Positions 1 through 5,612 of a DNA stretch of 18,339 bases are shown one piece after another. The position numbers and the translations under genes were made by a program. The stretch's first letter is position 1, and each line of letters begins with the position of its first letter. The notes beneath the pieces were generated by a model, which saw only the letters and a list, made by a program, of their open reading frames with translations, was not told the DNA's origin and did not search any database. The stretch is from VRUE01 sp044867645 (GTDB lineage Bacteria; Actinomycetota; Thermoleophilia; Solirubrobacterales; 70-9): assembly GCA_044867645.1 (NCBI GenBank), contig JBIOVI010000035.1, forward strand, positions 1 through 18,339, read 5' to 3'.

Positions 1-183
1 CGCATCGAAGTCATCCGTCTTCTTGAGGTCGATGTAGTACTGCCGGTTGTCGGGATTGGACGAGATAAACTGGCCGCTCACCGTCTTGTGGATCTCCCGG
101 AGGACGGTCTCGACCTGCGAGAGTAGGTCGTCAGCCGGCTCGCCGTTTGTCCGGGCGAGAGGTACCCCCTCCGCGATCCCCGA
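1..183 (-). pseudogene. 5'-truncated fragment of a DUF6079-like large ATPase (defence-island type)
   Basis: Reading the minus strand from 183 down to 1 gives an open frame of 61 codons that continues off the left edge. It contains SGQFISSNPDNRQYYIDLKK followed by TDDFDA, and before that a stretch of the form DLLSQVETVLREIHKTV. From memory this matches the middle of DUF6079 proteins (about 1200 residues, P-loop ATPases met in BREX/Pgl-like and related methylase-helicase defence islands), where SGQFIS-N--N-QYY-DLKK--DFDA is strongly conserved. An in-frame TAA at 184-186 closes the frame upstream, and the only usable start codon inside is a weak GTG at 81-79. The N-terminal half, including the ATP-binding region, is therefore absent here. 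The frame stops exactly at the trpS promoter, so it is probably a remnant at an island edge. It could also be an assembly junction. The family call is fairly good; the biological state is uncertain. Confidence 0.55.
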
Positions 184-184
184 T

Positions 185-190
185 TAGGCT
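185..190 (+). promoter_or_regulatory. -10 hexamer TAGGCT of trpS (leaderless type)
   Basis: TAGGCT ends 7 nt before the GTG at 198. The same hexamer at the same distance precedes cmk and metK. No clear -35 element and no Shine-Dalgarno sequence are visible. The hexamer also overlaps the stop codon that closes the minus-strand fragment. Confidence 0.55.
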
Positions 191-197
191 GCGACCC

Positions 198-1196
198 GTG
201 AGCGCCCCCGTCATTTTCTCCGGCATCCAGCCGACCGGCCGCAAGCATCTCGGCAACTACATCGGCGCGATCCGCAAGTTCGTCGAGGGTCAGGAGCGAG
301 GCGAGCCGGCGATCTTCTGCATCGTCGACCTGCACGCGCTCTCGGTCGCCTTCGATCCGGCAGAGCTACGCGAGCGCCTCTACGACACGACCGCGATCCT
401 GCTCGCCGCCGGGCTCGACCCCGAGCGCTGCATCCTCTTCCGCCAGTCCGACGTGCGCGAGCACACCGAGCTGACCTGGCTGCTCTCCGCGGTCACCTCC
501 CACGGCGATCTCAACCGCATGACCCAGTTCAAGGAAAAGTCTGGCAAGCAGCGCGAGCTGGTCCCCGCGGCGCTCTTCTTGTACCCCGTCCTGCAGGCCG
601 CCGACGTGCTCGCCTACAAGGCGACCGAGGTTCCCGTGGGAGAGGACCAGCGCCAGCACATCGAGCTGACGCGCGAGATCGCCCGCCGCTTCAACGAGCG
701 CTTCGGCGAGACGCTGGTCGAGCCCGAGCTCCGCGTCCCGGCGCTCGGGGCGCGGATCATGGACCTGCAGGAACCGCAGCGGAAGATGTCGACGACGGCC
801 GGGACCGAGGCCGGCAGGGTCTACGTGCTCGACGAGCCAGACGCGATCCGCAAGAAGCTCGGCAGCGCCGTCACCGACTCCGGGCGGGAGATCGTCCGCC
901 ACGAGGACAAGCCGGGGGTGACCAACCTGATCGAAATCCTCTCGGTTGCTCGGGGCATCGATCCCGCCGAGGCCGAGCGCGAGCTCGAGGGCGCCGGCTA
1001 CGGCGATCTCAAGAGCGAGGTCGCAGAGGCCGTGGCGGAGATGCTGGCGCCGGTGCGGGAGCGCTATGCGGAGCTTCGTCCCGATGAGGCGGTGCTCGAG
1101 GAGGCGCTCGCCGCTGGCGCCGAGAAGGCCCGTGCGATTGCCGCGCCGACGCTCGCCGAGGTGCGCGACCGTATGGGCATCGGCCCGCCCCGTTAA
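198..1196 (+). CDS. trpS: Tryptophanyl-tRNA synthetase
   Basis: This class I aminoacyl-tRNA synthetase charges tRNA-Trp with tryptophan in the cytoplasm using ATP. The 332-residue product has the usual length of the bacterial enzyme. TGRKHLGN at residues 13-20 is the HIGH-type signature, GEDQRQHIEL at 148-157 is the TrpS-typical central motif, and KMSTT at 196-200 is the KMSKS loop. An upstream TTG at 147 is in frame, but GTG 198 is preferred: the protein then begins SAPVIFSGIQPTG as is normal for the family, and a TAGGCT hexamer lies 7 nt upstream. The stop codon is part of the -10 hexamer of scpA, which starts 10 nt further on. Unlike many trp genes it is not next to other tryptophan genes here. 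Confidence 0.96.
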   Translation: MSAPVIFSGIQPTGRKHLGNYIGAIRKFVEGQERGEPAIFCIVDLHALSVAFDPAELRERLYDTTAILLAAGLDPERCILFRQSDVREHTELTWLLSAVTSHGDLNRMTQFKEKSGKQRELVPAALFLYPVLQAADVLAYKATEVPVGEDQRQHIELTREIARRFNERFGETLVEPELRVPALGARIMDLQEPQRKMSTTAGTEAGRVYVLDEPDAIRKKLGSAVTDSGREIVRHEDKPGVTNLIEILSVARGIDPAEAERELEGAGYGDLKSEVAEAVAEMLAPVRERYAELRPDEAVLEEALAAGAEKARAIAAPTLAEVRDRMGIGPPR

Positions 1197-1199
1197 CTT
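1194..1199 (+). promoter_or_regulatory. -10 hexamer TAACTT of scpA overlapping the trpS stop codon
   Basis: TAACTT ends 6 nt before the scpA GTG at 1206, and its TAA is the trpS stop. The identical hexamer sits 6 nt before priA at 14979. No Shine-Dalgarno sequence is seen, so scpA may have its own leaderless transcript besides read-through from trpS. Confidence 0.45.
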
Positions 1200-1205
1200 G
1201 AGCTG

Positions 1206-1940
1206 GTGACCGTCGCCGACCTCGACCTCGAGCTCGACGTCTTCGCCGGGCCGTTCGATTTGCTGATCGCGGTCCTGCTGCGCGAGGAGGTCGATCTGCT
1301 CGAGGTCCAGCTCGCCGAGGTCGTCGTCGCCTACGTCGAGCACCTGGAGCGCGAGGGAGAGCTTGAGCTGGAGGTGGCGACCGAGTTCCTGGTCCTGATC
1401 GCGGCGCTGCTGGAGCTGAAGTCGCGGCTGCTGCTGCCGGGCGCCGATCCCGAGCTGGAGGAGCTGGGCCCCGAGGAGGCGGTCGAGGAGCTGCTGGCGC
1501 GGCTGCTCGAGTACCGCCGCTACCGCGACGCCGCGACGACGCTCACGGAGCGCTTCGAGGCGGCACGCGGTTACCTCTACCGCTCGGCGCCCCTGCCCTC
1601 CCAGCTGCGGCGCGTGGCCGTCGATGCCGCGACCGCCGTCTACGACCCGGACCGGCTCGGCGCGGCGCTCGGCGACCTGCTGGCAGTGCCGCCGCCCGTC
1701 GACGTCAGCCACATCCGGCCGACCGTCTCTTTGGAGCGACGCTTGCGCGCCCTGCGCGACGCCCTCGCCGGTCGCACCAGCATCGACTTCGATGAGCAGT
1801 TCGGGGGCGAGGACCGGCTGACCCAGGCGGTGACCCTCTTCGCGCTCTTGGAGCTGTACCGGAAGGGCGAGGTGACCTGGAAGCAGAGCGAGCCACTCGG
1901 GCCGATCGAGATTCGCAGACAGGAGGCAGAGACAGCGTGA
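1206..1940 (+). CDS. scpA: Segregation and condensation protein A
   Basis: ScpA is the kleisin subunit that bridges the SMC ATPase heads and, with ScpB, forms the bacterial condensin that compacts and segregates the chromosome. The 244-residue product begins with the typical kleisin N-terminus (FAGPFDLLIAVLLREEVDLLE, residues about 13-33), continues with a helical acidic segment rich in Leu and Glu, and ends with a winged-helix-like region around 185-235 (SIDFDEQFG, then LFALLELYRKGEV). Length fits the family. GTG 1206 is chosen because the frame has no other sensible start and a TAACTT hexamer lies 6 nt upstream. Its TGA overlaps the scpB GTG by 4 nt (GTGA), so the two partners are translationally coupled. 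Confidence 0.95.
   Translation: MTVADLDLELDVFAGPFDLLIAVLLREEVDLLEVQLAEVVVAYVEHLEREGELELEVATEFLVLIAALLELKSRLLLPGADPELEELGPEEAVEELLARLLEYRRYRDAATTLTERFEAARGYLYRSAPLPSQLRRVAVDAATAVYDPDRLGAALGDLLAVPPPVDVSHIRPTVSLERRLRALRDALAGRTSIDFDEQFGGEDRLTQAVTLFALLELYRKGEVTWKQSEPLGPIEIRRQEAETA
1921..1926 (+). promoter_or_regulatory. Shine-Dalgarno AGGAGG of scpB
   Basis: A perfect AGGAGG lies inside the end of scpA, 10 nt before the overlapping scpB GTG. It supports that start and contrasts with the mostly Shine-Dalgarno-less genes that begin transcription units in this window. Confidence 0.7.
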
Positions 1941-2509
1941 GCGACCTTCACCGCACGATCGAAGCGCTGCTCTTCCTCTCGCCGCAGCCGGTGGCGGTCG
2001 CCGACCTTGCCGAGGCGACCGAGGCGACCGAGGGCCAGATCGCCGAGGCGATCGACCTGCTGCGCGAGGACCTCGCCGAGGGTCGGCGGGGGATCGTCCT
2101 GCGCGAGGTCAGCGGTGGATTTGCGCTGGCCAGCTCCCCGGACAGCGAGGATGCCGCGCGGCGGCTGTTGGCCAAGCCACGGACGCCGCCGCTGACCCAG
2201 GCCCAGGCCGAGACGCTTGCGATTGTCGCCTACCTGCAGCCGGTCTCGCGGCCGGAGGTGGCGCGGATCCGGGGCGTCTCCTCGGAGTCCGGAGTACAGA
2301 GCCTGGCCGAGCGCGGGCTGATCGAGGAGGCGGGTCGCTCGCAGTTCGGCGCTGCCCTGTTCAAGACGACGGAGCTGTTCGAGCGGCTCTTCGGTCTCGC
2401 CGGCCTCGACCAGCTGCCCGATCCGTCGCGCTTCGATCCTAGTCCGGAGGATGAGCGGGAGTTGCGCGAGCGACTGCTTAAGGCCGGGGAACAACGGGCT
2501 GAGCCATGA
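1937..2509 (+). CDS. scpB: Segregation and condensation protein B
   Basis: ScpB is the winged-helix dimer that binds ScpA in the SMC-ScpAB complex. The 190-residue product starts HRTIEALLFLSPQPV (family-typical N-terminal helix) and carries the conserved segment LTQAQAETLAIVAYLQPVSR at about residues 85-104, followed by RPEVARIRGVSSESGVQSLAERGLIEE, which is the second winged helix. The tail after about residue 165 is acidic and low in complexity. The GTG start overlaps the scpA stop and has a strong AGGAGG. The gene ends directly against a nested inverted-repeat region with a terminator-like hairpin, so scpAB is probably a unit separate from rluB. Confidence 0.95.
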   Translation: MSDLHRTIEALLFLSPQPVAVADLAEATEATEGQIAEAIDLLREDLAEGRRGIVLREVSGGFALASSPDSEDAARRLLAKPRTPPLTQAQAETLAIVAYLQPVSRPEVARIRGVSSESGVQSLAERGLIEEAGRSQFGAALFKTTELFERLFGLAGLDQLPDPSRFDPSPEDERELRERLLKAGEQRAEP

Positions 2510-2510
2510 C

Positions 2511-2653
2511 ATCCGGAGGGGGCAGGTATCCGTCTCGGCTACGCCTAAGCCCCGCCTGCGGCGGGGCTGATTTTGAGCGCCCTTCGGGCGCGAGGATCAC
2601 TCCGCGGTGCCGGGGGGAGGCTAGGCCGAGCCGGATACCTGCCCCCTCCGGGT
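2511..2653. repeat. Nested inverted repeat filling the scpB-rluB gap
   Basis: CCGGAGGGGGCAGGTATCCG at 2513-2532 is the exact reverse complement of 2632-2651. After one mismatch the stem continues for six more pairs (CTCGGC 2534-2539 with GCCGAG 2625-2630). Two smaller perfect hairpins sit inside: AGCCCCGCC-TGC-GGCGGGGCT (2548-2568) and GCGCCC-TTC-GGGCGC (2577-2591). The whole 145-nt gap between the scpB stop and the rluB start is therefore foldable. It could be a small MITE/REP-like element, a terminator/attenuator leader of rluB, or a structured RNA. No target-site duplication is clear. Confidence 0.8.
2548..2574 (+). terminator. Candidate intrinsic terminator after scpB
   Basis: A 9-bp perfect GC-rich stem with a 3-nt loop (2548-2568) is followed by GATTTT. 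The stem is strong but the T-run is only four long, so termination efficiency is uncertain. Its position right after scpAB fits. Confidence 0.5.
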
Positions 2654-2654
2654 C

Positions 2655-3350
2655 GTGAGGCTGGCGAAGTTCCTTGCCCATGGGGGCGTCGCTTCGCGGC
2701 GGAAAGCTGAGGTGATTGTGGCTTCGGGGCGTGTGACGGTTGATGGGGAGGTTGTGCGCGATCCGGCTTGGGATGTGGGGGAGGGGGACGATGTGCGGGT
2801 CGACGGAAGCCCAGTGGCTGCCGAGCAGCGCGAGGTCTGGGTCGTCAACAAGCCGGCCGGCGTCGTCTCTACCGCTCGGGAGCCGGGGAGCCGACCTGCT
2901 GTGGTTGAGCTGGTCGATTCACCCGCGCGCCTCTACCCGGTCGGGCGGCTCGATGTCGACTCGACCGGGCTGCTGCTGTTGACCAACGACGGCGAGCTTG
3001 CCAACAGGCTTATTCATCCTCGCTACGAAGTGCCGAAGGCCTATCGGGTGGAGCTGCGCCGCCCGCCGGCCGAGGACGACTTGCGCCGGCTGGTGATCGG
3101 GGTGGAGCTGGAGGACGGGCCGACCGCGCCAGCTGAGGTACGCCGTCTGGGCGAGCGCGAAATCGAGATCGTCCTGCGCGAGGGGCGCAACCGGCAGGTG
3201 CGCCGCATGGCGGAGGCGGTCGGCAACGACGTGGTGGCGCTGAAACGCGTCCGCTTCGGCCCGATCGAGCTGGGTGACCTGGGGGAGGGCGAGGCGCGCC
3301 GCCTCTCCGAGGCAGAGATCGCCCCCCTGCGTAGGACCGGGCTCAGCTGA
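2655..3350 (+). CDS. rluB: RsuA/RluB-family pseudouridine synthase
   Basis: It isomerises a uridine in ribosomal RNA to pseudouridine; by context this is most likely the large-subunit RluB type. The 231-residue product has an N-terminal S4 RNA-binding domain (residues 1-48, LAKFLAHGGVASRRKAE) and a catalytic domain with GRLDVDSTGLLLLTNDG at 98-113, where Asp100 is the expected nucleophile. The RsuA/RluB signature GRNRQVRRM lies at 177-185. scpA-scpB-rluB order is widespread in Gram-positive bacteria. GTG 2655 is used because the S4 domain begins immediately. The start has no Shine-Dalgarno sequence and sits 3 nt after a CCCCCTCC stem arm. The first 150 bases use more T-ending codons than the rest. 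The end overlaps the opposing yjbQ gene by 8 bp. Specificity (RluB or RsuA/RluE) cannot be settled by sequence reading alone. Confidence 0.92.
   Translation: MRLAKFLAHGGVASRRKAEVIVASGRVTVDGEVVRDPAWDVGEGDDVRVDGSPVAAEQREVWVVNKPAGVVSTAREPGSRPAVVELVDSPARLYPVGRLDVDSTGLLLLTNDGELANRLIHPRYEVPKAYRVELRRPPAEDDLRRLVIGVELEDGPTAPAEVRRLGEREIEIVLREGRNRQVRRMAEAVGNDVVALKRVRFGPIELGDLGEGEARRLSEAEIAPLRRTGLS
3343..3350. other. Shared palindromic stop TCAGCTGA of rluB and yjbQ
   Basis: The 8-bp palindrome supplies the TGA of rluB (3348-3350) on the plus strand and the TGA of yjbQ (3345-3343) on the minus strand. The two genes overlap tail-to-tail by these 8 bases, with no terminator hairpin between them. Confidence 0.85.
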
Positions 3351-3759
3351 AGAGCTGGACGACGACGGTTCGCTCGCGCGGGCGATCGTCGAAGTCGACC
3401 AGCACCAGTTGCTGCCAGGTGCCGAGCGCGAGGCGACCGTCGAGGACGGGGACGGCCTCCGAGGGTCCGACCAGCGTCGCGCGTTGATGGGCATGGGAGT
3501 TGGTGTCGTGGTTGAGCCGGTTGTGCTTGTAGTCGCCCCGGGTCGGGATCAGCCGCTCCAGCATCTGCTTCAGATCGTGCACGCCGCCCGGCTCGTACTC
3601 CATCGTCGCGATCGCGGCGGTCGAGCCGCGCACGAAGACGAGCGCTTGTCCCTCGCCGGTGCCTGCCTCCTCGACGACCCCCTGCACCTCGGTGGTGATG
3701 TCAACCACATCTGAGTTCCCCTGGGTCGAGAAGCGCAGCTCGGCGGTGTTGACGGCCAT
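3343..3759 (-). CDS. yjbQ: UPF0047 / YjbQ-family protein
   Basis: The 138-residue product matches the UPF0047 family in length and motifs: VRGSTAAIATMEYEPG at about 44-59, the His-rich HDTNSHAHQRATLVGPS at about 84-100, and GTWQQLVLVDFDDRPRERTV near the C-terminus. The E. coli member YjbQ has been reported to show secondary thiamine phosphate synthase activity, but the physiological role of the family is unclear. The conserved His residues probably bind metal. ATG 3759 has TAGGGT 6 nt upstream (minus strand 3771-3766), at the edge of the 60-bp palindrome. It is transcribed away from aroH and converges on rluB with overlapping stop codons. It stands alone on the minus strand. Confidence 0.9.
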   Translation of the reverse strand: MAVNTAELRFSTQGNSDVVDITTEVQGVVEEAGTGEGQALVFVRGSTAAIATMEYEPGGVHDLKQMLERLIPTRGDYKHNRLNHDTNSHAHQRATLVGPSEAVPVLDGRLALGTWQQLVLVDFDDRPRERTVVVQLFS

Positions 3760-3765
3760 ACCCGG

Positions 3766-3771
3766 ACCCTA
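3766..3771 (-). promoter_or_regulatory. -10 hexamer TAGGGT of yjbQ
   Basis: On the minus strand TAGGGT ends 6 nt before the yjbQ ATG. It touches the outer end of the 60-bp palindrome, so a stem or bound protein there could affect this promoter. Confidence 0.5.
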
Positions 3772-3830
3772 CCCAGACGTGCCGGTGGTTATGGGTCCAT
3801 ATGGGCGCGTAATCACCGGCACGTCTGGGT
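3771..3830. repeat. 60-bp palindrome, copy 1 of a dispersed element
   Basis: The arms pair from 3771 inward (ACCCAGACGTGCCGG with CCGGCACGTCTGGGT) and continue through TGGTTA/TAATCA with one G-T pair. The loop carries CCATATGG. Bases 3776-3825 form the 50-bp core shared with 7803-7852: outer 10 bases on each side and the central 8 are identical. It lies between divergent yjbQ and aroH. Both strands can be read as a PDVP...PYG...GTSG peptide, a by-product of the palindrome. Confidence 0.85.
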
Positions 3831-3834
3831 TTGG

Positions 3835-3840
3835 GAAGAT
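3835..3840 (+). promoter_or_regulatory. Weak -10-like GAAGAT before aroH
   Basis: GAAGAT ends 6 nt before GTG 3847 and keeps only the A2 and T6 positions of a -10 box. It is listed because its spacing matches the other gene starts in this window. Confidence 0.25.
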
Positions 3841-3846
3841 GCCGCT

Positions 3847-4230
3847 GTGAGCGCAAACGGGGACCAGAGGCTCTTCGCCGTGCGGGGCGCGGTGCAGGCG
3901 GAAGACAACGACGTGGAAGCGATCGTCGCCGCGGCGACCGAGTTGATGCGCGCGCTGCTCGATCGCAACGACCTGGAGGCGGAGGCGATAGTCAGCTGCA
4001 TTTTCACCACCACCGACGACCTCGACGCCGAGTTTCCCGCGGTCGCCGCCCGGAACCTGGGACTGGAGGCGGTACCGCTGCTCTGTTGCCGGGAGATCCC
4101 GGTGCCGGGCTCGATGCCACGGGTGATCCGGGCGATGGTCCACTACTACGCGCCGGTCGGGCACACGCCCTCGCACACATACCTCGGGGCGACCCAGGAC
4201 TTGCGCTCCGACCTTCACGCCGCCCAGTAA
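3847..4230 (+). CDS. aroH: Chorismate mutase, AroH type
   Basis: It converts chorismate to prephenate, the branch step to phenylalanine and tyrosine. The product is 127 residues, the same size as B. subtilis AroH, and is a monofunctional trimer-type enzyme without fused domains. By alignment from memory to the B. subtilis enzyme, the active-site residues are present: Arg13 (AVRGAV; Arg7), Glu83 (CREIPVPGS; Glu78), Arg95 (VIRAMVHY; Arg90) and Tyr112 (SHTYLGAT; Tyr108). GTG 3847 is the only start that gives a family-like N-terminus. It opens the aromatic block, 37 nt upstream of hisC, and lies just after the palindrome that separates it from yjbQ. No feedback (ACT) domain is attached. Confidence 0.94.
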   Translation: MSANGDQRLFAVRGAVQAEDNDVEAIVAAATELMRALLDRNDLEAEAIVSCIFTTTDDLDAEFPAVAARNLGLEAVPLLCCREIPVPGSMPRVIRAMVHYYAPVGHTPSHTYLGATQDLRSDLHAAQ

Positions 4231-4255
4231 GTCGCCTGACCGCAGCGCCGTAAGC

Positions 4256-4261
4256 CACAAT
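4256..4261 (+). promoter_or_regulatory. -10-like CACAAT before hisC
   Basis: CACAAT ends 6 nt before ATG 4268. It differs from TATAAT at two positions and fits the leaderless spacing seen elsewhere. There is no Shine-Dalgarno sequence. hisC may have its own transcript besides read-through from aroH. Confidence 0.35.
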
Positions 4262-4267
4262 GGGCCG

Positions 4268-5362
4268 ATGACCGTCACCTTTGCCGAGAAGCTCGCCCGC
4301 ATCCCGGGCTACCAGGCCGGCGTGCCGACCGGGCAGGCGCCCGAGGCGATCGCAGCCGGCGGGATCGCCCAGCTCGCCTCGAACGAGTCGCCGTTCCCGC
4401 CGCACGCGAAGGTGATCGAGGCGATCCGCGGCGCGGCGACGGCGATGAACCGCTATCCCGACCCGGACGCGACGCTGCTGCGCCGCCGAATCGCCGAGCG
4501 CTACGAGACCGAGCCGGGACGCGTCGCCGTCGGCAACGGCTCCTGCGAGATCCTGCTCGCCGCCGCCGAGGCGCTTTGCGAGCCAGGTGCCGAGATCCTC
4601 TACGCCTGGCCTTCCTTCTCGATGTACCCGCACTTGGCGGCGCTGACCGGGGCGCGCGAGATCCGGGTACCGCTCGCGGCGGGAGAGGTGCACGACCTCG
4701 ACGCGATGGCGGCCGAGGTAACCGCGGCGACCCAGCTGCTGATCGTCTGCAACCCCAATAACCCGACCGGAACCTACGTGCCCGCGGCTCGTATCGCCGC
4801 TTTCTGCGAGGGCCTTCCCAGCCACGTGACGATCGTCCTCGATGAGGCATACATCGAGCTCCAGACCGAGGACGATCCCGACACCACGGTCGACCTGCTT
4901 GCCGATTTCCCCAATTTGGTCCTGCTGCGCACCTTTAGCAAGGTCTATGGGCTGGCCGGCCTACGGGTCGGCTTCGCCCTCGGCTCAGCCAAGTTCCGCG
5001 CCGCCATCGACGCCGTGCGGCAGCCATTCAGCGTCAACGCGCTCGCCCAGGCGGCCGCCTCTGAGGCGATCCTGCACCAGGATGACGTCGCGCAGCGAGT
5101 CGAGCGGACGCTGGTCGAGCGGGTCCGGGTCGAGGAGGGTCTGCAGGAGCTCGGCCTCGAGACGACCGAGACCCAGACCAATTTCTCCTGGATCGGCCTC
5201 GGCGACGCCGACGAGCAGCAGGTCGTTGCCGGTCTGGCCGAGCGCTCTATCGCGGTCCGGCCCGGGACCCCGCTCGGCGGTCCCGGCCACATCCGGGTCA
5301 GCTATGGCACCCCGGCTGAGAATGACCGTTTCCTAACCGCCCTCGGCGAGATCCTCGACTAA
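4268..5362 (+). CDS. hisC: Histidinol-phosphate/aromatic aminotransferase (HisC family)
   Basis: This fold-type I PLP aminotransferase is named for histidinol phosphate, but HisC homologues also transaminate phenylpyruvate and 4-hydroxyphenylpyruvate. The 364-residue product has LASNESPFPP (36-45), CNPNNPTG (161-168), the LDEAY block (191-195) and TFSKVYGLAGLRVG, with Lys225 as the expected Schiff-base lysine and Arg233 as the phosphate/carboxylate anchor. ATG 4268 gives the standard N-terminus. Lying between aroH and aroF and away from any his gene, it most likely makes the last transamination for Tyr/Phe, perhaps besides a histidine role. This is inferred from context; the sequence does not separate HisC from aromatic aminotransferase (Pat/HisC2) substrate choice. 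Confidence 0.9.
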   Translation: MTVTFAEKLARIPGYQAGVPTGQAPEAIAAGGIAQLASNESPFPPHAKVIEAIRGAATAMNRYPDPDATLLRRRIAERYETEPGRVAVGNGSCEILLAAAEALCEPGAEILYAWPSFSMYPHLAALTGAREIRVPLAAGEVHDLDAMAAEVTAATQLLIVCNPNNPTGTYVPAARIAAFCEGLPSHVTIVLDEAYIELQTEDDPDTTVDLLADFPNLVLLRTFSKVYGLAGLRVGFALGSAKFRAAIDAVRQPFSVNALAQAAASEAILHQDDVAQRVERTLVERVRVEEGLQELGLETTETQTNFSWIGLGDADEQQVVAGLAERSIAVRPGTPLGGPGHIRVSYGTPAENDRFLTALGEILD

Positions 5363-5612
5363 CCCTGTCTCACCTGCTACAAAGTCAGGCTAAGTGAAGC
5401 GAACAGGTGACACCGCCAGCAGCATGTGCGCCAGGCGCGCCGCAGTTGCCCCTGTCCGCTTCGCCTATTTCTGGCGATTTAGCTAGGCGTCCGGCCTGGC
5501 GGCGTCGCGCCGCACCCATAGAGCGTTGGCCGGGCGCCGGATTCGACTGGTTGGCGCGTTTCGCGATGCTGCGCTCGCATGGCGAAGCCCGCACGGAAAG
5601 TAGAGTTTCACT
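5363..5612 (+). other. hisC-aroF intergenic region with inverted repeats, possible leader
   Basis: This 250-bp gap is the longest between genes in the window. GAAGCGAACAGG (5396-5407) pairs with CCTGTCCGCTTC (5451-5462) with one mismatch, and GCGGCG-TCG-CGCCGC (5499-5513) is a perfect small hairpin without a T-run. No T-box core, leader peptide rich in Tyr/Phe/Trp, or gene was recognised. Short frames that cross it have no recognisable product. Confidence 0.5.
5601..5606 (+). promoter_or_regulatory. -10 hexamer TAGAGT of aroF
   Basis: TAGAGT ends 6 nt before GTG 5613. It supports that GTG over the later in-frame ATG at 5634, and would make the preceding 250-bp region promoter DNA rather than transcribed leader. 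Confidence 0.5.

Noticed and set aside
366..1712. 448-codon minus-strand frame opposite trpS and scpA
   Set aside because: Composition is Arg/Gln/Leu/Gly repeats with no motif, and both plus-strand genes beneath it are certain.
2511..2653. Insertion sequence or MITE with target-site duplication
   Set aside because: Terminal inverted repeats are real, but no direct duplication flanks them and there is no transposase. It was kept only as an inverted repeat.
3659..3850. Short plus-strand frame reading through the palindrome (PDVPVV...PYGR...GTSG)
   Set aside because: The peptide is a by-product of the repeat and is read on both strands. It overlaps yjbQ and has no start context.
5363..5612. 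T-box or Tyr/Trp leader-peptide attenuator before aroF
   Set aside because: No T-box core sequence, no aromatic-rich short peptide and no terminator T-run were found.
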